Notes under the pieces: generated by a model
The model's database searches: none
Told to the model about the DNA's origin: nothing
The model's input: the letters and a program-made list of their open reading frames with translations, nothing else
Position numbers and translations under genes: made by a program
NCBI GenBank assembly: GCA_049999725.1
Contig: JBNGIS010020594.1
Location: forward strand, 1-23,613
Source: Haplomitrium mnioides
Lineage: Eukaryota; Marchantiophyta; Haplomitriopsida; Calobryales
Direction of reading: 5' to 3'
DNA: 23,613 nucleotides
In this document: positions 17,815 to 23,613 of the stretch, one piece after another
How positions within the stretch are numbered: position 1 is the stretch's first letter
How the letters are laid out: every line of letters begins with the position of its first letter

Positions 17815-19600
17815 CACCTTGTTGCCGAAATTCGTCTCCTTACTCTTCCCTTAGGAGCATGCCTCACCAGTACTCTTCAAGCCTTATGAAACGTCACCAT
17901 AAATAAATTCTTCGCCTCGATTGCCCAAAAATTCCTTCACTCAGACACTCCTGGGCTTACCCTCCCTTGCTCCAAGGAGGGATCCTCTCTAATTGCCTTC
18001 CCAAGCAAAAATGCGAGCTGAAAATCGTACGTACAGCCACTGAGGAAGTGAAAGATGGTGCAAAAGAAAAAAAATGATGAGAGAGTCTCCTTCGCAACTA
18101 GAGCCCACCACTCTTCCATTGGAAGTCACCTCCTTGGCCAAAAATCCCTGCACAACCCCACGCTCGCTCTGCCCCTATACGTTTACAGCCTCCCTCCGTG
18201 ACTCCACTTGCTCCAACCAGATGGGAAAAAATAAAACAATACAAAAGATAGATCAACAATGAGGCCCCCACAAGATATCCCCCATGAGAGAGGAAGCTAA
18301 CCTCATTTAATGCCCTATCGCATTTGGATTGGTGCTCGTCCTGCAATTTAACTTTAATTCTAATATTAGTTGGGGTTGACTAACAACACAGGCCCAATTT
18401 GAAGGCTCCAACCCCTACGTTGAACTTCCCAACTAACTTTAGCAGCCTTTTCCTTGTGCGCACTTGTAAACTCCCTTTAGCTAAATTAGATACTAATTTT
18501 TGAGGAGCCCTAGCTGAAGTTTTTCCCTTAATCAAATCTCCCTTAGTCTTGCAAGCTTTTGTGCCTTTGAAGCTATGAGATTGCCCTTGACCAAATCACT
18601 GCAATGTATGAATAGTCTTATTCCCTCTTCGGACTACACTATCGTAAAGAATCATTGTCATGAATTAAGCTTGCCCTATGAATCATCTCAATAATCTCAG
18701 ATAGTCACCAATGCTGCGCCCGCAAGGATTCTAGCCTTGCAAGATGAATGGTGGCCTTGTAGATTAAAACACAAGTGCAGGTCTAATTCTGTTGCCTCCA
18801 GTTCCGACACTTGTTTTGCTGCTACCATCCACAATGGGTTCTTTGCACCTATTATCTATCAATCTGAATGTTGGCCACTAGCGGATTCCTCACCCCATTT
18901 CTTGCATGCTCGGTTTGTGGAGAATCCTCCATCCCCTAGCGAAATCCTCCAGTCCCTCCCTCGCTAAATCTGCCTTGCAAAATGCTACCCCCGCCCCTAT
19001 GCTCGAAATTCTTCCTTGTGTTTTTTCTCCATATTGTGAATACCCTTCCCGATGTTTTTCTTCAACAAATTCTTAGAAATATTTTGCTTCCACGCCCTCT
19101 TCAACCTACAGACCTCCCATCCCTCCTACAAATTTCCGGCGACCTCCCCTTCTTGCGAATTTCACACTCCCCATCCTCCATGACTGATCAAAATGCATCC
19201 TCCCATGATCAAAAATGGCTCCTTTCTTGCATGCATGCCTACCTCTTTGAATGATCCCTGCCTCTACTTGATCCAGCCTCTTGATCTTATCTGCTTTCTT
19301 GCTTGTTTGGCCTTCTCAATCGATCCCATGTGCTCTCGGCCCCTGCAAAAAATGAATTGGCCCCTGTTGGGGCTCCTTGATGCAAGCAATGCCGCTACGC
19401 AAACGCCTCCTGTGCAAAGGCCCATTGCACAATTGATTTGATTGTGCCATGCAAAAAGAAGGCCCCTACGCAGAATTCTCCCTTGCTTCGTCGTCTGCAT
19501 CGTCTAATCACTCCCCTGAACCTTCGCGAAATCATCCCCCCCCCCAGCCTTCTCTTCTCCTGCAATCGTTCCTGTGCTCTCGCATCCCTGCCCTCCAACC
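17815..19600. other. Gene-free stretch right of element B
   Basis: No gene, RNA or repeat family was recognised on either strand; the open frames here are short and lack domains. It is the continuation of 5043-5995 before B inserted, so it may be the rest of element A's 5' LTR or older host sequence. It includes a run of ten C at 19536-19545 and becomes pyrimidine-rich toward its right end. Confidence 0.4.
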
Positions 19601-19811
19601 CTGCTCTCTCTCCTTCTCATCTCTGTTCTCACTTTGCGCCCTTCTCTCTCTCCTTCTCGTCTCGTCTCTCACTCTTGTCGCGTGCATGCTCCGTGGGAGA
19701 GAGAGAGAGGGGAGAAGGGGTAGAAAAGGGAGGGAGGAAAATGGAGAGAAAGGGAAGGAGGGGGGAGAGAAGGAAAAGCGAGAAGGAAGAAGGGAAAGAA
19801 AAATAAAAAAC
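19601..19811. repeat. Adjoining polypyrimidine and polypurine tracts
   Basis: 19601-19680 is mostly C and T (CTCTCTCTCCTTCTC units). 19694-19811 is almost all A and G (GAGAGAGAGAGGGGAGAAGG and similar), with only four pyrimidines in its first 117 bases. The two tracts are roughly complementary and could fold back on each other. Element E begins right at the end of the purine tract. Confidence 0.85.
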
Positions 19812-19980
19812 TGTTGTGGTACGCATATCATACAGAGAGAAATATCTTGAGAGAGCCGTTACACCATGCAATCATCCCCGCACGCAGTGGTAGATAGAAT
19901 TCTATGTGAGGGGTCGAATGTCCCTCATATGTATACATCCATTCCCTTCTATATATAGGGGTATACTATGTTCTATAACA
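19812..19980 (-). repeat. Element E 3' LTR
   Basis: 169 bp between TGTTGTGG and CTATAACA in plus orientation, so the ends are TGTT...AACA inverted repeats. On the minus strand it starts TGTTATAG, directly after a purine-rich AAGGGTAAG, matching the common copia AAGGGGGAG-TGTTA junction. A TATA-like box (CTATATATAG, 19949-19958) lies only 22 bp into the LTR. The partner LTR is outside the window, so the ends rest on these motifs alone. Confidence 0.78.
19949..19958 (-). promoter_or_regulatory. TATA-like box of element E LTR
   Basis: CTATATATAG, palindromic, about 22 bp after the LTR start on the minus strand; transcription would begin near 19920. Confidence 0.5.
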
Positions 19981-20416
19981 CTTACCCTTGGCTGATTCTT
20001 CTCCTCTAATCAGCCACACTTATAAACTAGTATAAGTCTTATATACCTCAAATATGTGTAGTCTCATTAAAACCCTCCTGCTTTCTTCCGAGGGAAAGAG
20101 TGCTACCACATATAGAGTATTGAATAATAATAATAAATGTATGAATAGAAGAAAAATCTGTATGATGTTCAAAAACTGTCCAATGATCAAAAGATGATGA
20201 TGTCGTGTAGGCGGTTCTCCTCTATCTGTCGTGTTGCGTCAGGTTCGAATCTGATATGCTCCACGAGATCACAGATCTGTTTTTGAATATCTGCACTATA
20301 ACACAACTGTGAATAACTTTGTGGTCAGCATCAATAAATATATATGCATCAAGAAGTACAACTCATAAATCTGGAATATTTGACAACAGGTCAGATCTTC
20401 AGATATGATGATGAGA
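19981..20416 (-). other. Element E 3' untranslated region and polypurine tract
   Basis: Non-coding between the polyprotein stop and the 3' LTR. The minus strand ends CCAAGGGTAAG at the LTR (19981-19991), the likely polypurine tract. A short hairpin (CTTATA/TATAAG) lies near 20030-20046. No other feature seen. Confidence 0.7.
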
Positions 20417-23400
20417 TTATGTATGCTTCTTGTATATTTCAGATAGTTTTCTGAGACCAATACCCTCTGTGTGTTCTTTGTGTAGAGCAGGGGGTAGAGG
20501 TTTTGTGAACATATCGGCTCTGTTATGTTTACTGGGTATCCATTGTACCTTGATCTTGTCATTATGTTGTTCATGAGTATAGAAAAATTTTGGAGCTATG
20601 TGTTTTATTCTATCACCCTTGATGAATCCTTGGGCGATTTGGTCAACACATGGTATGTTATCTTCAAATATAGTTGTAGGTTCTTGAATGAGAGGTTGGC
20701 TTGTGTTGGAGTTGATATGGTCAATGAGTTGGCACAACCAAATGCATTCTCTACTTGCCTCATACAGAGCTATTATCTCAGTATGGTTTGTAGAGGTGGT
20801 AGTAATAGTTTGTTTTGTGCTCTTCCATGATATGGCTGTGCCCCCTTTGAGGAATACATATCCGGTTTGAGATTTGCTGTTGTCAGGGTCAGATAAGTAT
20901 CCTGCATCAGCATATCCTATAATGTCATGTTCTGCATTTTTCGGGAAGAATAGTCCCATATCTGTGGTCCCTTGAAGGTACCTAAAAATCCTTTTGATGC
21001 CGTTCCAATGTCGTATGGTGGGTTGGGAACTGTGTCTTGCCAATAGGTTCACAGCGAAAGCTATGTCTGGTCTTGTTTGACTTGCCAGGTACATTAGTGC
21101 TCCTATTGCTGAGAGATACGGTTTTTCAAGTCCCAGTGTTGGTTCGGTTTCCTTTCTTTTTGAGAACATGTCTTTCATGGGGTCTGATGATCTAATTTCC
21201 ATTGGAGTGCTCATTGGCTGAGCTTTATCCATGTTGAACTGTTTAAGGATTCTGGATGTGTAAGTGGATTGATGGATTAGTATCCCATCTTGTAGATGTT
21301 CAAATTGTATTCCCAGACAGAAATCAGGTTCGCCGATGTCTCGCATTTTGAATATGTCTTTCAGTTTCTCAATGGTGTCTTTGGGCAGTCGTGGTGTGCC
21401 AAAGATGTTAATGTCATCTACATATATAGCCACTATGACGTATTCAGGGTTTTCTTGTTTCATGAAGAGACATGGTGCAATGTCCTCATTTGTAAAGTTT
21501 AGGGTCATCATTTCTGATTTGAATCTTTGATACCAGTTTCTACCACTCTGTTTGAGTCCGTACATTGATCGCAGGACTTGAACAGCCATTTTCTGGTCTG
21601 ATATTGTTGATGATATCCCATTTGTTGTCATAGATGTTCCTGCTACTTGTACGCCTCTGTTTGGGCGGTGTGGGACTAAAGGTCCCTGTTGATGTTTACT
21701 GTACATCTTCTCTGCTGGCTGGGCTAAAGGCCCAGTATATTGTTGCATGTTTTGCAGAACATTTGTGGGGACTGAAGGTTCATTGTTGTCATGTGTGCTC
21801 AGCAAGTTGGCTGGCTTCATACATGATCTGTCTGCAGTTGTTTGCAACATTTTATTCATAGCCTGGCATTTCGTGTTTGCCATAAGGACAGAAGGTCCTT
21901 GTTGTATCATCAGGCTTGTGTATCTTCTTTGGACTGTAGGTCCATCTGCAGAGCTTTGGCCTTTGGAGACAAAAGGTCTCTGTTTACCAGTTTGGCTGTG
22001 AGTGACAAAAGGTCTACTCTTCCTTTTCTGGTCGTGTAGGACAAAAGGTCCATTTTGATATTGCTGGCCTTGAGGGACAAAAGGTCCACTTGTATATTTC
22101 TGCGTATGAGGGACAGAAGGTCCAATCTCATTTGTTTGCTTCTCCCCCTCAATGTGGAATGATATCCTGGAGATGAGTTCAGGGGGGGCTTTCATAAAAA
22201 TTTGAGTGTCAAGTATTCCATATAAGTATGCAGTAATAACATCCATGATATGCATGGTGAGGTTGCGTTGGATTGCAAACGCTATCATGTATCGATATGT
22301 GATTGCGTCCATGACTGGTGAGTATGTCAGATTGTAGTCTCGTCCAGGGATCTGAGTGTATCCTTTTGCGACTAGTCTCGCCTTGTATCTCGTGACTTCT
22401 CCTTTCGCATTCCTTTTCTTGACAAATATAAACTTGTAGTCTGTCAGGTTCATGTCTGGTGTGGCAGGTATGAGTGATCCAAATACTTGTCGGTTTATGA
22501 GAGAGTTCAGTTCTGAGTGTATGGCCTGTTCCCATTGTGGCCAATCCGTCCTAGATTGTGCATCTTGTACCGATATGGGATCGGGAATGGTGTTGTCTAT
22601 GGTATGGGATACTGAATATGCGAACATGTCGTCCATATTGGTTTGGTCACGTTTCCAGATATGACCAGTAAATGTGTAGTCAATCGCGATTTCATCATTT
22701 TCTGGTATTGGTGGCAAATGGATTGTTTCTTGTCTAAAGTTTGAAGATTGTTGCGCTATAGGGTTGCTCAGTAAAGGTGTAGTCGTTTTCGGCTTGTTTT
22801 TGGAGCCTAGAGGTCGGCCTCTTTTGGCTTTAGGTGCGATCTCTGTTGCTGCAGTTGAGTCTTTTTGTAGTCTGGTAGGAGCGTTTGTTGCCTCAATATG
22901 TGATTTGGTGAGGTTGGCTATGTCATTGAATGCGTCTGGTATTTTGACTAGGGTTTGTTGTAAGTTAAGTAGTCGTTGAACTTCATAGTCAGATTGTCCT
23001 GTTCTTGAATCAGGATGGAGTAGGGATTTGTTGTACCATATAAGATTATCTTTTGTTATTTCAGAGGTGTTGTCGAATGTTAGATTTGGGAAAACATCCT
23101 CGAAAAATTGACAGTCTGCAAATCGAGATTTGAAGACGTCAGATGTTGTGGGTTCCAGGTATCGGATGATTGATGGGGATTCATAACCAATGTATATCCT
23201 TTTTTGTCGTTGTGGTCCCATTTTTGTTTGGTGTGGGCTGAGAATGGGTACCAGTGCAAGACATCCGAATGTCCGAAGGTGTGAGACGTTCGTTGGTATT
23301 CCAGTTGCTAGGTGGTGAGGAGAGTTCTGGTTAAAGGCAGAAGGTCTGAGTTTGATGAGGGCTGCGGCATGCATCACCGCGTGTCCCCATGCGGAGGTGG

Positions 23401-23613
23401 GGAGACAAGTGTTCAGTAGTAAAGGTCTTGCTATTAGCTGTATGCGTTTAATCGCGGATTCAGCTATGCCGTTTTGAAAATGAACGTGTGGAACAGAGTA
23501 TTGAACGTCAATTTCTGCAGATGAGCAGAATTCATCGAATGTTGATGATGTGAATTCTCCTGCGTTGTCTACCCTCAAATTTCTGATTGGGTAGTCCGGG
23601 AATTGTGATGACA
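20417..23613 (-). CDS. Element E copia polyprotein, C-terminal part (integrase, RT, RNase H), open to window edge
   Basis: One frame is open from the right edge to a TAA at 20417-20419; numbering here counts from the TTG at 23576-23578, which is not a true start because the frame continues upstream (YPIRN). Integrase: Asp in RVDNAGEF (residue 4) and Glu in NGIAES (40), exactly 35 apart; the first Asp is off the edge. An AT-hook-like KRGRPLGSKNKPK follows at 252-264. RT: KARLVAKGYTQ (399), motif A MDVITAYLYG (445), motif B MYGLKQSGRNWY (672), catalytic YVDD (719-722). RNase H: GYADAGY, TEIIALYEAS, EDN (972-974), with the catalytic acids kept; ending ADMFTKPLP. Unusually, residues about 472-654 are extra, repeat-rich sequence between motifs A and B. 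Confidence 0.93.
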   Translation of the reverse strand, partial: SSQFPDYPIRNLRVDNAGEFTSSTFDEFCSSAEIDVQYSVPHVHFQNGIAESAIKRIQLIARPLLLNTCLPTSAWGHAVMHAAALIKLRPSAFNQNSPHHLATGIPTNVSHLRTFGCLALVPILSPHQTKMGPQRQKRIYIGYESPSIIRYLEPTTSDVFKSRFADCQFFEDVFPNLTFDNTSEITKDNLIWYNKSLLHPDSRTGQSDYEVQRLLNLQQTLVKIPDAFNDIANLTKSHIEATNAPTRLQKDSTAATEIAPKAKRGRPLGSKNKPKTTTPLLSNPIAQQSSNFRQETIHLPPIPENDEIAIDYTFTGHIWKRDQTNMDDMFAYSVSHTIDNTIPDPISVQDAQSRTDWPQWEQAIHSELNSLINRQVFGSLIPATPDMNLTDYKFIFVKKRNAKGEVTRYKARLVAKGYTQIPGRDYNLTYSPVMDAITYRYMIAFAIQRNLTMHIMDVITAYLYGILDTQIFMKAPPELISRISFHIEGEKQTNEIGPSVPHTQKYTSGPFVPQGQQYQNGPFVLHDQKRKSRPFVTHSQTGKQRPFVSKGQSSADGPTVQRRYTSLMIQQGPSVLMANTKCQAMNKMLQTTADRSCMKPANLLSTHDNNEPSVPTNVLQNMQQYTGPLAQPAEKMYSKHQQGPLVPHRPNRGVQVAGTSMTTNGISSTISDQKMAVQVLRSMYGLKQSGRNWYQRFKSEMMTLNFTNEDIAPCLFMKQENPEYVIVAIYVDDINIFGTPRLPKDTIEKLKDIFKMRDIGEPDFCLGIQFEHLQDGILIHQSTYTSRILKQFNMDKAQPMSTPMEIRSSDPMKDMFSKRKETEPTLGLEKPYLSAIGALMYLASQTRPDIAFAVNLLARHSSQPTIRHWNGIKRIFRYLQGTTDMGLFFPKNAEHDIIGYADAGYLSDPDNSKSQTGYVFLKGGTAISWKSTKQTITTTSTNHTEIIALYEASRECIWLCQLIDHINSNTSQPLIQEPTTIFEDNIPCVDQIAQGFIKGDRIKHIAPKFFYTHEQHNDKIKVQWIPSKHNRADMFTKPLPPALHKEHTEGIGLRKLSEIYKKHT
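21610..22167 (-). repeat. In-frame repeat-rich insertion in element E RT, bounded by a 9-bp direct repeat
   Basis: GGATATCAT on the minus strand occurs at 22159-22167 and again at 21610-21618, 549 bp (183 codons) apart and in the same codon phase. Between them residues 486-557 form six 12-residue units starting G/R-P-F/S/T-V (residues 486, 498, 510, 522, 534, 546). Looser GP-V units follow at 561, 600, 616 and 632. In DNA this is a 36-bp tandem repeat (about 21908-22123) with a GGACAAAAGGTCC-like core. Copia RTs normally have about 25 residues between the MK after motif A and the YGLKQ of motif B; here there are about 208. Confidence 0.85.
22787..22825 (-). other. AT-hook-like motif in element E polyprotein
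   Basis: Encodes KRGRPLGSKNKPK at residues 252-264, with the GRP core and basic flanks of an AT-hook DNA-binding motif. It lies in the integrase-to-RT linker, where it could help bind AT-rich target DNA; that role is inferred. Confidence 0.6.

Larger units (their letters stand above)
19812..23613 (-). mobile_element. Element E: Ty1/copia retrotransposon, probably young, 5' half outside the window
   Basis: A minus-strand element with, from left, its 3' LTR (19812-19980), polypurine tract, 3' untranslated region, and a polyprotein frame open from 20417 to the right edge. Gag, protease and the 5' LTR lie beyond the window. Phrases such as MGPQRQKRIYIGYESPSIIR and KGDRIKHIAPKFFYTHEQ place it in a distinct copia group I recall as Bianca-like; lineage not certain. 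The lack of stops or frameshifts contrasts with A, B and D. Confidence 0.92.

Noticed and set aside
17937-19254. Short open frames between elements B and E as host genes
   Set aside because: None is over about 90 codons, none has a recognisable domain, and no splice-linked exon series could be supported by eye.
19438-19871. Overlapping open frames on both strands in the C/T and A/G tracts
   Set aside because: Low-complexity sequence gives open frames in many phases; the products are only Arg/Glu/Lys or Ser/Leu/Pro runs with no domain.
21908-22123. The 36-bp tandem repeats as a CRISPR array
   Set aside because: Repeats abut without unique spacers, diverge from unit to unit, lie in an open coding frame of a plant retrotransposon, and have no cas genes nearby.
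21610-22167. The RT insertion as a Mutator-like transposon, because of its 9-bp flanking repeat
   Set aside because: No terminal inverted repeats at the inner ends (CATTTGTTG versus CCACATTGA), and the interior is an in-frame repeat array rather than transposon sequence.
20525-22979. Plus-strand open frames opposite the element E polyprotein
   Set aside because: They are antisense shadows of a strongly supported coding frame.

Overview
The window is plant nuclear DNA made almost entirely of nested LTR retrotransposons. I recognise no host gene. The evidence for a plant is the set of lineages: a Tat/Athila-like Ty3/gypsy element, a chromodomain-bearing Ty3/gypsy chromovirus, two different Ty1/copia elements, an initiator-Met tRNA primer site, and LTR promoters rich in G-box and RY motifs. 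Long retrotransposon stretches with no gene suggest a large genome. A gymnosperm is possible but cannot be shown from the sequence.

Layout. (1) Positions 1 to about 5042 hold element A, a decayed Tat/Athila-like Ty3/gypsy element on the minus strand. Gag is at right, followed leftward by protease, reverse transcriptase (RT), RNase H and integrase, then a non-coding tail that runs off the left edge. (2) Positions 5043-5995 and 17815-19600 hold no recognisable gene. They may be element A's long 5' LTR, split by element B. (3) Positions 5996-17809 hold element B, a plus-strand Ty1/copia element with TGTTGGAAAT...CCAACA LTRs and a perfect 5-bp target duplication CACTC. (4) Element D sits inside B's gag gene at 7009-13193. 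It is a minus-strand chromovirus with two 568-bp LTRs, a tRNA-iMet primer site, a polypurine tract and a C-terminal chromodomain. (5) Element C, a 428-bp apparent solo LTR at 16964-17391, sits inside B's right LTR. (6) Positions 19600-19811 are an adjoining pyrimidine tract and purine tract. (7) From 19812 to the right edge is element E, a second copia element on the minus strand with a 169-bp LTR and an undamaged polyprotein frame.

Order of events. B inserted first, then D into B's gag and C into B's right LTR. By hand count the D LTRs differ at about 31 of 568 positions (about 5.5%), and the first 410 bp of the B LTRs at a similar rate, so B and D probably arrived not far apart. A, B and D are broken by stops, frameshifts or lost catalytic residues. 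E is open from the window edge to its natural stop, with integrase, RT and RNase H catalytic residues in place, and is the likely youngest element.

The most unusual observation is in E. Its RT domain carries about 183 extra in-frame codons between catalytic motif A (the TAYLYG region) and motif B (YGLKQSGRNWY). The extra segment contains six 12-residue repeats with a G/R-P-x-V core, and it is bounded by a 9-bp direct repeat in the same codon phase. Without one repeat copy and the segment between, the motif A to motif B distance would be the usual one for copia RTs.
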